Below are positions 33,229 through 48,016 of a stretch of 64,000 bases of DNA, piece by piece. The stretch is from NCBI GenBank assembly GCA_014964245.1, contig JACVYH010000005.1, positions 1,488,001-1,552,000 of the forward strand. The letters run 5' to 3'. Source of the DNA: Nannizziopsis barbatae. Lineage: Eukaryota; Ascomycota; Eurotiomycetes; Onygenales; Nannizziopsiaceae. The stretch's first letter is position 1. Each line of letters begins with the position of its first letter. The notes below the pieces were generated by a model. The model did not search any database, was not told where the DNA came from, and saw nothing but the letters and a program-made list of their open reading frames with translations. The position numbers and the translations under genes are program-made.

Positions 33229-36200
33229 ATATGCTAGCTTTAATATTTCTGAATGCTCTCATTTAGCTTCTGTTTTATTTCTATTAAATGTCTTCATAAT
33301 TCTCATTTAATTCTAGCAGGTTTTCTTCTGATGCTAATTAATTTTCATTCTCATCATTTTCTAATTTCTTGATTTTATCATTATTATTAATCATTATTTC
33401 TAGATAATTATTATAAGCATAGTCTCATGTTATACAGAAGTTAACAGAATCTAGTATTAACATTTCTATAATGTTATTATAGAATTTATAAGAAAGCAGA
33501 TCTTGATAAATATGCAAGAAATGTTTAATAAAGTCTCTCTTAGTTTCTTTTTTTTTCTTAATATTATTATTAATTTCTCTAATCTAATGCTCTAAAAAAA
33601 TCTTTTTCTCTTTAGTAAACTCATGAGTAAGTATCTTAATATCATAAGTTAAAGTCTTCTTAATAACTGCTTATTTTTCTTTTATTTTTATTATTTATTT
33701 TATCAGGCATGTGATAAAATTCTCAAAGTCTAATTTTTCTAAATCTTACTAGTATTTCTTCTTCATGTTTTAAAGAATGTTTTTTTTATAAAATATGATT
33801 TTTCTTAGTTTTTTCTTTTTTACAAGAAGTAATAATTTATTCATGAGTTTAAAAATTCTTCTAAATCATTTCTTACTGCTATACTTATCAAAGCCTTTCT
33901 TCTTTTCTTCTAGATCTTAGATTTTATGTGCTTTAACTTCTTATGTGATTATTTTTTTAACATGCTTCTTAAATTTATTCATTAATATTATTATTATTTA
34001 TAGATTTCAAGATGAATGAGATTTTTATATAGCAAGTATGATATTCTTAATAAAGATTTTCTTAATAATTTATTTCTTTTCCAGATTATATTCAGAATTA
34101 TTATTAAAAGTCTGATTTATTTATCTATAAGTAAAGTTAAATCTCTTTAGTTAGATCATGTTTATATCTTTAGAAATAACAGAAATTACTTTAATTATAA
34201 CTTCTAGTTTTAATACTATAACTGCTTTTATTATTATGATAGCTTTTACTACTGACATTGCTATTATAACTGAAATTACTTATTATAATTAAGAAGCTGG
34301 TTTTATTATCTTAGCTGGCTTTGCTGCTAGAATAATTATTTTTAATGCTATTAATTTCTCTGATTATTTCAGAGCATTCATGAGTAGTATAATACTTTTT
34401 AATATGTTATTATTCTTATAAATTTACATTCTAGTCTTTTTCATTTTAGCTAACAGTTCTTTCTGTGAAATCTTATTAGTATTATCATCATTCTTAATGC
34501 TTACTGTTTCTTTTATTATTTTCTTTGCTTTCTTAAATCTCAGAATCTTAATCTTTTTTAAAATCTTATACTTCTTCAGAATTCTTAATATTTTTAATAA
34601 AATTTTAATATTTTTTTTATTATCTGAATCTTAAGATAGTACTGAAGTATCTTCTTTCTTAAGAAATCTTGTTATTCATATGAATATTATATTTGATTTG
34701 CTAATGTATTTTATTTTAAAAGTATCTTCTAGATTTTTTTAATATTAGATTTAAAGATGCTTTAAAGCTATATTAATTATATTAATGATTATTTCTAATG
34801 CTTAAATTCTGGTGTTTCTTCTGATAAATTATTCTTGATATATAAATTTAGCTTTTCACATAATTTATACAGTTTTTTAGTCCTGCATTTTAGTTATTTA
34901 CTGCTGCTCATGTGCTAGTCTTAATTATCTGTCTTACTAAAGCATTCTATTAGTCTTGAAGATTCAGTCTTTAATTTTCTTATAGTTCAGATTAAATCAG
35001 ATCATGATACTATTAATAAAATTTCTAATAAAATTATAAAAATTAAAGTATAGCTTTCTTATCATTAATCTCATGAAGACTGATTTATTTTAGCTATTAA
35101 TTATTTTCAGATTATCTGTTTTCTTATTAACTCTTATTTATTCTGAATCTTTATTAATAGCTATTTTAATTTTTCTTTTTAATTTATTCTTGAAAATCTG
35201 CTTTTCTGAAGAGAGAGCTGGTATGAAAATTTTAAGAAAATTATAATTTTTTTCTGAATTTAACTATATTCTTACATTTTCTGAGATAAATTTCAAGAAA
35301 TATTTAGATTTTCATATAATTTTAACTTCTTCATGCTTCTTATCTTTCTGTTGTTTTTTAATTATTTTTTTTTTTAAGATAAGCATATTTGATGCTAGAT
35401 GCTTTAATAAAAAAACTATCTTTTATACTACTGAAGTTATCAGAGCTTTTTCTTATATAATTAAAAGAATATTTATTATATTTCATGATATGTTAGCTAT
35501 ATAAATAATTATATAAGTAATCTTCTTAAATAAATAATAATTATAATGTGATAAAATAATAAAAATGTATTTTATAAATATGAGTATTTAATATCTTATG
35601 TAAATGTTTATATTTATATTATGTGTGTGTTTATCTTACTTATTATTATAATACTTCCAGCAAACATATTAAATTATTAATGTAAAGATAAACATATTAA
35701 ACTATTAATGCAAAACTAATAATAAAGTAGTGCAGTTCTATTATAGCTGCTAGAGCTTATTAATATATTTATTAATCATCTGCTTTATAGTAATTAACTT
35801 AATTAACAGAAATCAGATATCTTCTTCCAGCTTAAAATTCTTTTATCTTACTAGATATTTCTGTTTTATTTCTTTTCTAAGCTTCTTCTTTTTATAAGTG
35901 ATAATTTTTTCTATTTTTTAATGCTTATTACTATTTACATATACTAGTTCTGAATGCTGTATGATTTTTTTATGCTTATCTTTAACTCAAGATTTAAGAT
36001 ATGCTACTGATATCACATTATGAATATGCTAGTATTCTAAAAAATCTAATTAATATGCTAGTCTTTCTACTTTCTTAATGATTATAAAAGAATCTGTATA
36101 GTATGATAAGAATTTTCTGTAAATTCTAAATGCATATATATAATATTCTTTATGTAATTGCAAGAGAATCTTTTATTCTTTTTTAAAATTAACTAGCTCA

Positions 36201-36475
36201 TGATATTTATCATAATAATGTTTTACTAAAATTATAACTTTGTCTATAATTACAGCTGTATTCTTATGTGTTATAAATGTTAAAGCTTATTCTAATTTAA
36301 TTATGCTAATGTGTATGATCATGATATAATTATATAAAAGCTAATAAGAAAATGCTTCTATTATTATAAATTCTGCTAAATTTAGAAGCAGTTAGAAAAT
36401 TAAAAGCATTTCATGTTAATTCTTGGAATCTTTCATAGTATTTATGAGAAATTAAAATGCTATTTCAATTATTTA

Positions 36476-36736
36476 ATTTATTCTTTCAGATTAACTGTTA
36501 GTCTGGAAGTGATAAGTTGTGATAAATAACATATTAATATTTACCTGCTTGAAGATGTATTTCTACAGATCTTCTGTAAATTTTAAATTTTTATTACTAA
36601 TAATTTTCTTTAGAAAATTCCAGTCTTCATTATATAATACTTTTATCAGTTCTGTTACTTATTTTTTTACTTTATTTATAATTCTACTAGATATGAATAT
36701 TACTTTCTTTATATACTTATTTATTATTATCATTAA
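36476..36736 (-). pseudogene. A2 integrase core relic
   Basis: Minus reading: IINKYIKKVIFIS, NEDWNFLKKIISNKNLKF, TTYHFQTNS-stop-SERIN. It is the better-preserved copy of the A-family integrase; the first two catalytic Asp are Asn and the Gln of the QSERTN signature is a stop. Confidence 0.88.
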
Positions 36737-38047
36737 CATGTTATATATATTATTCAGAAGTTTAATAATAAAGTTAATTATTATAATATGATAAGATATT
36801 TTTAGTATTAGAATTAGTTACAAATTATTATAAAGTTTATAATATCTTGTTTAAATTTTCTAGCATTAAAAGCATGAGCAGATGTACTTATAAACTGCTT
36901 TAATAACTTTTCTTATATATAAGCTCTTAAGATACTGTAAGATTTAGAATTAATTAAAATAAATTCTTAAATATGCATCTGCTAATATTCTTGATATTAT
37001 TATTAATAAAATGCATAATTCTTTATTATTTCTATTTTTCTAATAATAAATTAAGTTTTCTTTTATATAAAATAACAAGCATGTCTTTTCTTTGTCTTTT
37101 ATATTTAAATTATCAAGCATGTTAATAATCTTCTAATAAAAACTATCTTATTTATATTTCTTTCTAATATTCTTTCTAATTTCTGATAATAATTTTATTA
37201 TAATATAATCATGAAATATAATCACATTATAATTAGTAACTTTACTCTTAAGTCTTAATAAAGCATCTGATATAATATGTGTTTTTTCTGATTTATGAAA
37301 AATATGCAGCTAAAACTATTAAATGTAAACAGTTACTTGAATTAGTTTAAGATTCAGATTATTAATATTTAAGATTCTTAATGAGATATTCTTGATAATT
37401 ACTAAGATTATCATATGATTAGTATAGATTATAGTTAGCTTTCTGCTAGCTTTAATAAGATGTTATATTTTTTTCAAGATTTAAATTAAGCATGCTACTT
37501 CTAGTTCTGTTAGCTAGTAGTTCATTTCTACTAAGTTAAGTAATTTACTTAGAAATAAAATCAGTAGTATTATTATTAATAATAATAGTATTAAATAATT
37601 TCTGTTAATCTTAATAATTTATTTATTCTTTACATAAAATATCATCATATTAAATTCTCTTTTTTTTAATATATTTATGTTTATGAACAGCTGTTTATGC
37701 AGATTATAATAATAAAGAAATAATTCTTTCTTAAAGAAATTTTATATGTTATTAAAGCTCTTAATCTCTGCTTGTATTAGCATGCTGATTTTCTTTTTTT
37801 AAGCATATTTCTTTCTTTCAGAATTTTCTGATATTTTCTTTATTATAATTATCTTTTTAATCTGAAAAGATTCAGCTAACTTAATATAATACAGAATATA
37901 TTAGCATAATCATCTGATGAGATTAAGATATATTTCAAGTTAATTAAGAATTTTTAAAAAGAAAAGTTTAGCAATTGCTTTAACTTTCTCAGCAGCTGTA
38001 ATCATTTCAAGCACATAGATTTTTTAGCTTAATAAGTTAATAAAAGA

Positions 38048-38173
38048 GAATCTGATGTAAGCTTTATTCAGATTCATTATAATATTAAGCTTTTCTAACT
38101 TATCAAGTACTACATGTAAATGTTAAACATACTCTCTTAAAATCTTTAAAAAAATAATTAAATTATTAATATA
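38048..38173 (-). pseudogene. A2 reverse transcriptase relic with YINN in place of YxDD
   Basis: Minus reading: IYINNLIIFLKILREYV, stop, HLHVVLDKLEKLNIIMNL. This matches the RT catalytic loop and following helix of Gypsy elements. Both Asp codons of the YxDD motif (38162-38173) have become Asn. Confidence 0.85.
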
Positions 38174-41100
38174 TATCTTGAGAAATTTATAAAATATTTA
38201 TAGCTTGATTTTCATTTACTACTGAATGTATAATATACTGTTAATAAATCTTATAATTATTATATTATATATTTCTTGATTTTAATATGTAATTATAATC
38301 ATGTGATTTCTGTAGTCTAATCTGATTCTTTACTAATAAAAGAATAATATAATGTTAAGTACTGTGATATATCTACATTCTTATATTATGTTTATTATTT
38401 CATCTTAATATGTTATTAAATAAATATTAGACTTAGTAATTTTATTAAGTTTTCTGAGATTTACTATAACATGCTTTTTTTACATGATTTTTCTATTAAT
38501 AATAATATTTCTTCACATTATAAATATTAGATAATTATCTGAAGTGTAATTTATTATCTAGCTCATGTAATCTTTAGCATGTAATTTATTAAATATAATA
38601 TTAATTATCTTTCTTTTCTCAGAATCACATGAGTATACTTGAAGTATCTTTTTAAAAATTATTTTAAAAAGTAATAATACTTGCATTCATTATTTCTTTA
38701 GTATATCTGCAAATTTATTTAAATTTATTTAGATTTTTTAATATTAGAGTATAGTCTCTGAGAAAGTCTCTATTTCTAATAAGCTCTGATTATCATAAAT
38801 TATGATTTCATTATCAAGTTTAACTTCTCTTTCTGTTGTGAATACTAATTTAATTTAAGCTGTTTTTTTTACAAATTTCAGTACTAGTATATTTATTATT
38901 AGATTTATCTGATAAGCTATTATATTATTTGTTTTAGTAATATGATTTAATTAATAGCTTCTGCTAATCTTTACTAATTTATTTATATTATTAATAAGAT
39001 GATAAAAAAAAAGATTTAATCTCATGATATTAGCATACATTCTAATTTTATTACTTGTAAGCTTAAATATATAATTACAGTTTTCTGATAATTTTAATTT
39101 TAAATTTTAAAGATAAACTGGAATTTTTGCTGCTGAATGCAGTAGTACTATAACTATAAATATTAAAATTATTTTTTTCTTAATTTTACTGTTCTGCTTC
39201 AGTATTATGTTAATTAGAGTTTTCATAATATTTATATTACTAAAAAAAGCTTATTTTTTCTTCAGATTAATACTGATTTTTTCTGATACTAGATTATTAA
39301 CTTTAAGTAATAGATCTGCTTATAACTTATTAATGATTCTGATATTAATTATAATCTGAATTTTCATAATCTAACTGTTTTTATTAACTGCTAAAACATG
39401 AAGTAGAAATCTAATAAAATGTTTTATTATTATAACTGATGCTATTTCAGCTATTAGCAGTTCATTTTTCTTTTATATTATTATGATAGAATTCTGCTCT
39501 TTAAGAAAGATTCTTAAAACTAATATTATAATATATTCTGAAGCTAAGCATACTAATATGATTTTAATTAGCATCTTGATATAAGTTTTTATTATTATGA
39601 ATTATTAATATCTGAATATTAGATTATTATTTATCAGAATTAAAGCTCATTAAGATGTAATAATTAATATACTAGCATTTTCATGATATACAGTTAACTG
39701 ATACTGATTATAATAAGTATTATAATTCATCTTATTTAAGAATTCTGCATTATAATGCTGATAAATTATATATGAAATTAAGTTTAGTTTATTCTGATAT
39801 TTTTTTTCTTAATAGTTTATAATTTCTTTCTACTTCAGATATGATTCTGGTAGCTTTTCTTCTGAGTAAAGTTAATATTTCTGATAAGATTCTTAGATTT
39901 TATTAGTCTGATTCTGATATGCTCTGCCTTCAGGCATTTTTTATTAAATATATTATTAAGTTAATTTCTTAACATGTGCTGGGTTCATTTTATTATCTTT
40001 ATTAACATTTTTCTGATTATTATCTTGAAATCTAACTTGTTATTAAAAGAATTTTTAATAATTATTCTAGAATTAAAACTGCTGATATGATCTTTGATTA
40101 TTAAACTGAAGCTGAAACTGTAATTTCTGATTATTTCATTAATACTGCTGCTGATTCAGATTTTGTTAGAAACATTATTATTATTATCAGAAAGGTTTTT
40201 ATTATTAATAAAGTAATAACTGCTGCTGGTAATTCTGATTTTACTGATTCTGGTTATTATACTGTGAGTATTACTAATCTTGATTTTGCTGATTCTGTTG
40301 CCAGTATAACTAATATGATTAATTAAAATAATTAACTTAATTTAACTGCTTAGCTCTTATAATTATTATGAACTAAGCTATTATTATTTCTTCTGATAAT
40401 TTATTCATAATAATTTTTAATACTAGATTCATGTGTAATCAGATGTATAAAATAATTAAATATTCAGTCTAAACAAGCCTATATTACTTTGCAGCTGCCA
40501 TGATTTTTATCATGTAAGTTTTAGAATTTTTTTATGTCTTGACATTTGTAATAATGTATTTAATTACTTTAAATTTAATTATGATCTGAGCTGATAATGC
40601 TCTGAATCATATCTTAATGATTTTATATTAATTATTAATTTCTGTTAGATTTCTAATAAGCTCTTTTTTAGCTAGATTAATAAGCTTAGTTATTTATCAG
40701 ATTAATACTGCATTATGAAAGCAGACATGTAATTTCTGATCTATAATTAATGAATTATAAGTTACTGTTATGACTTTCACACATGTGATGAATATAAAAG
40801 AATTTCTTATTCATAACTTATTATTTCTATTTATTATGTTAGACATTTCTTATTCTTATAGCATGTCTGAATAAAATAAGCTAATATTAATCATTTTCTA
40901 AAATAAAATAATAGGTTTTAATTATTCAGATTTCTGATAGATCTGTACTGTCAGTAATATTAGTAATATTATTTACTAAGTTGCTAATCAGCTATTAATA
41001 AGATTCTGTATATTTCTTAGCATATTACTTCTTATTTCTGTTAAAATACTTTTTATCATGAATTCTAGATAATTATTATTCTTAATTAATATGAGAGTTC

Positions 41101-42010
41101 TTCTAGTATGATTTTTACTTCTACTTTTATGCATAGAATGCTCTAGAATCTTTTCTTTTTCAGTAAAAAAAGAGAATAACATAATTTCTTCAGAAAAGCT
41201 TTCTTTCTATTGCAGTAAAACTAAAAATTAATTACCTGAAATAAAAAATAAGATATTCTTTATTATTATTTACTTGTTAATAAATCACCTGTAATGAGCA
41301 GTTTGCATGAGAAATGCTATCTTTCTCATAAATTTTATAATATTCTTATTATAAGAATTAGCAGAAGTAATTCATGTAATAGAATATTATAATTTAATTA
41401 TAAACTTCTAAAATATTTTTAGATCTAGAATTATGATACTTAATAAGATTCATGTTCTTCTAGTCTTAGAATAAAACATGATAACATTATTTAATAAAAT
41501 AGAAGAATAATTATATCATACTATAATATAATTAATTCTCTATTATAGATTTTTTTCTGAATTATTTTTACTTAAATATAAGTAATAATCTCATAACTAA
41601 AATGCAAGCTTAATATAATATGATATCAGATTAATCAAATCTTAACATATTATTACTAGCATTTCTATAAATCTAGTCATGTTAATATCTTGAAGCTATT
41701 CTGTATGAGAAATCTAAATTATTCAAGAAAAGATAAAGATAGCAGTATAGCAGTTATACTAGAATGTTAAGTATTAGTAGCATTATAGCTAAGAAATAGA
41801 GTAGTAAATTTAAATAAAATCTGAATTAAGAATAGTAAAAGCTGTAAAAGTATGAAGAAACAATGATTAATTTCTTATCTGTAGAATTAATCTTTTATAA
41901 TAAAAGCACATAAATAAGAAACTTAACATTAATTAAGTAAATAATTATAAGATTATTAAATTTTTTAAAGAATTTTAAATTAATTCTCAGAATGCAGACA
42001 TGCTATTAAC

Positions 42011-42179
42011 TGGTAGATAAAATATGATAATATAATTATGAAGTAATATGAAGTAGTTCATAGTTATAAAGTGGTTTAATTCTTTTCTGATTCTTGTTCT
42101 CAGTTTAAGCTATATATACTATCTAGCTATTATATGTACAGGAAAGATGCTCTTAATAATATCATCATATAGTCTAATA
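42011..42179 (-). repeat. A2 LTR, right copy (5' in element sense)
   Basis: 169 bp; the plus strand starts TGGTAGATAAAAT and ends AGTCTAATA. It is followed directly by the ctaag target duplication. Confidence 0.9.
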
Positions 42180-43549
42180 CTAAGTAATTTTCATGATAAT
42201 AATGTATAATAAAAATCATGTTTTAACTTATTTAAATAAATTATCTTAAGCAGTAATAATGTATTTTTTTCTATTATTCTTAGATATATATATGATATTA
42301 ATTTTAATTTTTTTCTAAATTATTAAAACTTACATTAGATGAAGCATTTCTTCTTGTTAATTTAAATTTCTCATTTAACATGTGTGATAAATTTAAACAT
42401 ATTTCTTGATATTTTTATACATTCTATACTAATAATAATAATTCATTAATAAAACATGTGTATTTTCTTAATTCTTATAACTAAATTCATCATGTAGCAT
42501 TTTAATTATAAGATACTATTATTTTTTATTATTAATAACTCTTCTTAAGAAAATATTTTTATTAACTTATTTAAATAATAAATTATTTTTTATTACATAT
42601 TATAAGATCTTCTGATAAAACTTAGCATAACTATTAATAAGATTCTTTAGTTTTTAAAGCATGATTAGATAATGTGTAATTTATTCAGATTTATTATTAT
42701 AAAAACTGTTAAGAATGCACAGAAAATTTTTATTATTATTATTATTTTCTAAAATACTAGTAAGATTTATGCAAGCATGATACATGCTAAGTTTTGTGTT
42801 AATATAATTATTAATATCTTGTTTTTTAAACTTGAATTCATTATTAAAAATATCAGATCTTTAAGAAAGTGCATCAGTAGCAGTATATTTTGCATTAGAA
42901 ATATGCTTTACATTAAAATTAAATAATTTAATTCAAGTAATCTAATTTATAACAAGAGCATCTGAAAAGTTAATAGCAGTTCTGTTTAATTATATAATAA
43001 GTATTCAAGCATTAACTTTTAACTAAAAGTAAACATTATAAATTTAATAATGAAACTTCTTAAGAATTTTTAGAACTGTATAATATTCTCATTTATTAAT
43101 ATTATACTTACTTTTAGCATCAGATTATATTTCAGAATTAAATTATGCAAAATATTAAGTATTTCTTTAAATTTACATGAGTATAGCATCTTATTCTTTC
43201 TTACTTGCATTGATAATAATAATAATAATTAATAGCTTTAAAATATAATTAAGCAATAGAACACATAAAAATGTACTCAGCTTTTCTTTAAGCTTATTAA
43301 ACATATTATTTTCATTATTTTTCTATCTTTATTATACTTTTAATTATAATAAGTAATAAAAAGATTCTATAATTTAATAATACTTAATGATACATATCTG
43401 ATAATATCTCATGAAATTAAGAAATTTATAAATTTTAAAAACATTTTATGAGATGAGCTACTTTAAGATTTTTTTAACTTTCTTTTTATTAAGCTTGTAA
43501 TTATTATAATTACAGACTTATTTAATGATTTCTATTTTAAACATGATAA

Positions 43550-43712
43550 AGTATGATTTTTCTGCAGAAATCATTTTTTCAGATATCTTATTAAGCTAAA
43601 ATATCTTATTAATATTTTGCAAGTGCTTCATGATAAATCATTATATTTTAAATTTAATTTCTTTTCTATTATAATTAATCTTAAATTTTTTAATATTAAT
43701 ATTATCTAGAAA
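43550..43712 (-). pseudogene. B1 reverse transcriptase relic (FLDN motif)
   Basis: Minus reading: IFLDNINIKKFKINYNRKEI, then FIMKHLQNINKI, then MISAEKSYF. It fits the FLDD-type catalytic loop and the downstream TISAEKS helix region of fungal Gypsy RT. The second catalytic Asp codon is Asn. It differs clearly from the A-family RT, so B is a separate lineage. Confidence 0.75.
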
Positions 43713-46700
43713 TATATAATAAATATATAATATGATATTATCAAGAATTTTTATAAGTATGTGTATAAATTATTCTACTAAGTTTATCATGCTCATGAAT
43801 ATTAAAATCTAATATAATAATTCTAGTAAAGTTATTATAATAATCATATCATAATTTTCAGAATGCAGTAAGAATTAATCATAATTAGAAAATTAATTAA
43901 TAATTATAATAATAATCATTCTCATGAATTCTTTAGTAAATTTATTAATATTTAAAGATAAATTCACATCTTATATCATGTGCTTATTAACATAAATTAT
44001 GAAATTGTTAATTTAATAGCTAAGCATTTTTTTTTTAATAAGAAATTAAGAATTTTAATATGAATTATGATAGTATTCAAAAATACTAGTCTTGATTTAT
44101 TTTTATAATATGTTAATTATCTCAGCTTCTAGTGCTTATGAGATATAATAATTAGAAATCTATCATGCTTTATGAGAAACTGTTTATATTTTTTGTGATA
44201 AAATAACTTTAGAATAAATCTTCTTAATATTTAAGAAATTTTAAGTAAGACATTCTTCATGATGTATTAATATAATTATGAGAACTTCTTTTTCTTTAGA
44301 TATAAGTTCTTATTTACATGTAATCTTTTTAAGTTACTTTTATATAAGTTTTTCATTAAAAGAAAATTTAATCAGATATAATCAGAAATACTTTAAATAC
44401 TTATTAAAAAGCATTTTATTAAACTTTTTTCTATTATATTCATTTTCATAATACTTATTAATGCAAGATTAAATTTAATTAACTAAATCTTCTAATATGC
44501 TTTCATTACTGATTTCTAATACAACTAGCTTTATCTTCTTTTTTTTACATTTTTACATTATTTTTATATTAAATAAATGTTTTAATATTTTTTCATGCTT
44601 TTATTTACATGATTATATATCTTTATTTTAAAGCTTTTTTATCATCTTATATTTAAAGTTATATTTATCTGATATTTTTATTAAGAACTTTATAAGCATG
44701 TGAGAGTGCTATGATGTTATAATAAGTCTAACTTATTTTAATTTACAGAAATTATAACATGTTAACAAGTTTACTACTACATATATTATTTTCATAAATA
44801 ATTTTTTTAATATATATATCTTTGTAGAATCTTTCTTATTACTAGCAGATGAATATTCTTAATTATACTTACTTTTTAATTTAAAATATTATACTGTTAA
44901 ATATTATTATAGTAATAATATGAGTTTTTTAACATGTAATATATCTTAAATTAAATAATATAAGAATTATCAGCTAAATAAATATATATAATAACATTTT
45001 TTATTACATTTATTTTATAATCTTATCAGACTTTCTGCTGCTAGAATTTATCAAGAATAAAATCTTAATTATTATTTTTAATGATTATTAGTATAATATG
45101 AGTTAAGATATCTTTAATTTTAACTAGCATATCATTATAAATTTCTACACATTTCATAATGTTTTTTATTTATCTGATGAGAGTAATATTATAATTATAA
45201 CTAATATTAAGTTTAAGCTCTTTTATAAAATCAAGATTAATGCAATTAACTTCTAATTCATTATTAATAATAATATTCACCAGCTTATCATTAATATTAA
45301 CATATATTTTCAGAATACTAATAACAAGAATTAGATTTTCTTTTTTCATAGAAATTAATTATAAATGTTCTACTTGTATTACTTTCTAATATAAAATCTT
45401 TACTTTAACTAATTCTGATTTTCTATTATTACAGCTATTTTTAGTAAGTAAGAATATTTCAAACATGTATTAGTAAATAGTATGTGATAATTCTAAAACT
45501 TTTTAAATAATAAGATTAGTAACAGAAGTATTAAGAATTTTATTAAGAATTTTATTAATAATTTCTTTTATATTTATTACTTTTCTGAGCTTCTTTAACA
45601 TTTTTACTAGCTATTAATAATTTCTATGCTAAAATTTAAGTTTTAGAATATCTGTTATTTCTGCATCATTTATAATTATTTCATTATTTGTAAGTTTATC
45701 ATCTTTATTAACTTTCTTAACTCTTAATTAAAAATTATGTAATTTTTTTTTCTGAAATTTAACAAGTACTTAAAATTCATTTTCTAAAATCTAATAATTA
45801 GTAATTTAATTTTCTTTTAAGTAATTCTTGATTTTAGCTAGCTTGAGCTTTCTAATGTGTGTTTTCTTATTTTCTGAAATAGTAATAATTGCTTTTATAT
45901 ATATTTCATACTCATCATTACTGCTACTAGATTTTTTAAAATTATTACTTTTTATCATATTTATTTTAATTCTAATTAACTGCACATGTGCTTGATAATC
46001 TTATATGATTTTTATATTCTGAAATCAGATAACTTATTCTAGCATTAAGATATAATCTTCTTTATTAATAATAAGAGATTAATTAATTTAGTATCTTTAA
46101 ATAATATAACATTATAATTTATCTTAGATAAGTTATAAAATCAGATTATTTTCTTCTAATATGCTTGCTTAAAGCTTTTAAATCTCAGTATTAAAATAAT
46201 ATTTCTTCTGTAAAATGTTATTTTAATATATTAAACAGTTTACTTTATTATGATTATTTTCATTATAATAGAAACATGCACTATTAGAATTACAGAGCAT
46301 ATATTAATCTTGATTTTTATAATTTCTAATTATTGCTTAATTATATACAAGTATTAGTAAAGCAGTAATAGAAATAAATACAGATGCAAGCTTAGCTAGA
46401 GCTAATACTTGAGTTATCATGATATAAAAATCAGTTCTAGTAGCAAGTGCTTGTAAGAGTAAAGTAAGAGCTTTTATAATTTAAGTAAAACTTTTCATTT
46501 AATTTTTCATTTTATTATTTATCTTACTTAAAATTTAATTAGCATATAAAGAAGAAAAGTAATTATGTGTAGAAATGATAGAATTCTAAGAAAATTAAAT
46601 TATTTTCTTCTCAGTTTTTACATTTATTTTCTTTATTTCTTTTTAGAGATTTTTAAGAAATTCTTTAACAGTAATATTATTAATTATTCTAGCTGCAGTT

Positions 46701-48016
46701 ATAGCTATGCAAGAATTCATGATTTTTTTATAATTTTAAAAAAAAATTTCAAGTTTTTTATTATTAGAATCTTATGCACATATGTAAATACTTTTTTTTT
46801 TCTTATTAATAAGATTTTTAATCATGCTCTTAAGCATGTTTCATTTCAGATTTCAAAAATTATTCTAATTAAAATACTTTTCTTAATACATCTTATTTAT
46901 AAGTTTCTCAGATAAGTCTTAAATAAATATTTAGTAATACATGAATTCATTAATTTCATCTTTCTTATATATTTTTTTAAATATAGAAATATACTAATAA
47001 ATATATAATTTAACTTCTTTCATATTATATTTTTAAAATTTCTTAATAAGAGTTTTAAGATACTTATAATAATAAATGAGCTGCTTAGTATTTTAATAAA
47101 AGAATTTTTTCTTTAGTTTCTTCTTCATTTCTAATTAGTTTTTATTTTATGTTTTAGAAAGACTTTAAATTCACATTTTATCATTCAGCTAGCAGTAGTT
47201 CATGACACATGCTGTCATATAATAATCATTCAGAATTATTTCATGATTTTCACACATCTGCTCATACATGCAGAAAAAATAGATGATATTATTACTATTA
47301 AATACTAGTACTCTAATCTGTTCAGAATATGAGAGATTTTTAAGATATAAAATAATTATCAGATTTACAATTAGCAAGAATATGATGCTTTTAATTATTA
47401 GAATTTTAATTAATAATTTCAGTTTTAAGAACATAACAGTTATAGAGCTCAGATTCTTACTTATATTAGTTTCTTTAATAATATTATAATCTGGAAAAAA
47501 GCTTGACATTCTAAATAATAAAATAAATATTAATAATTTTTATTAATGAGAGCAGAACATGAAATTCTTTTTAATATTTTAATAGATTTATTTTATAACA
47601 CTAGAAATAAATTAACTATGCAGTTAATTTAATTATACTAATTAATTATATAATTATAATAATAATGATTTTAATCTTTCTTATTTAATTAAGAATAATA
47701 CTAATATTATTATTCTTTTTATGTGAAGTAATATCATAATTTTAAAATATTTTTCTTTATAATAATAATATAATTTACTCTTATAATGATGAGCATCTTC
47801 ATTAAGTAAAATAAACTTTTCTTTTTATTAATTAGAAAGTTTAATTAAATCTCTCATTCTTAACAGTTTCTAACTTTGATAATTCTTTTAATAATTCAAT
47901 TTAATTTTCATCTTAACTTTTTATTTTTTATTAATAAGACTTAATATCTTAGTAAATGCATGAATATCTTTTTATTTCTTTAATTAAATGCTTTCATTTT
48001 ACTAAGATTACTAAAA

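Larger units (their letters stand above)
33060..42179 (-). mobile_element. Ty3/Gypsy LTR retrotransposon A2, innermost and youngest copy
   Basis: This 9120-bp element has equal 169-bp LTRs (33060-33228 and 42011-42179) and a perfect 5-bp target duplication ctaag (33055-33059 and 42180-42184). The right LTR still begins with TG on the plus strand (TGGTAGATAAAAT). It is the same family as A1, minus-strand coding: RT with YINN motif at 38162-38173 and integrase at 36476-36736. A 64-codon minus frame at 40988-41182 lies where gag is expected. It keeps more C and G than A1 at homologous positions, for example an intact Trp codon in NEDWNFLKK where A1 has a stop, so it has less RIP. About 3.2 kb lies between integrase and the left LTR with no identified product. 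Confidence 0.92.

Noticed and set aside
45241..45310. Possible B1 protease relic on the minus strand (reading NDKLVNIII, then EVNCIN)
   Set aside because: The position upstream of RT is right, but the active-site Asp-Ser/Thr-Gly triad cannot be derived by simple RIP changes from what is seen, so I did not annotate it.
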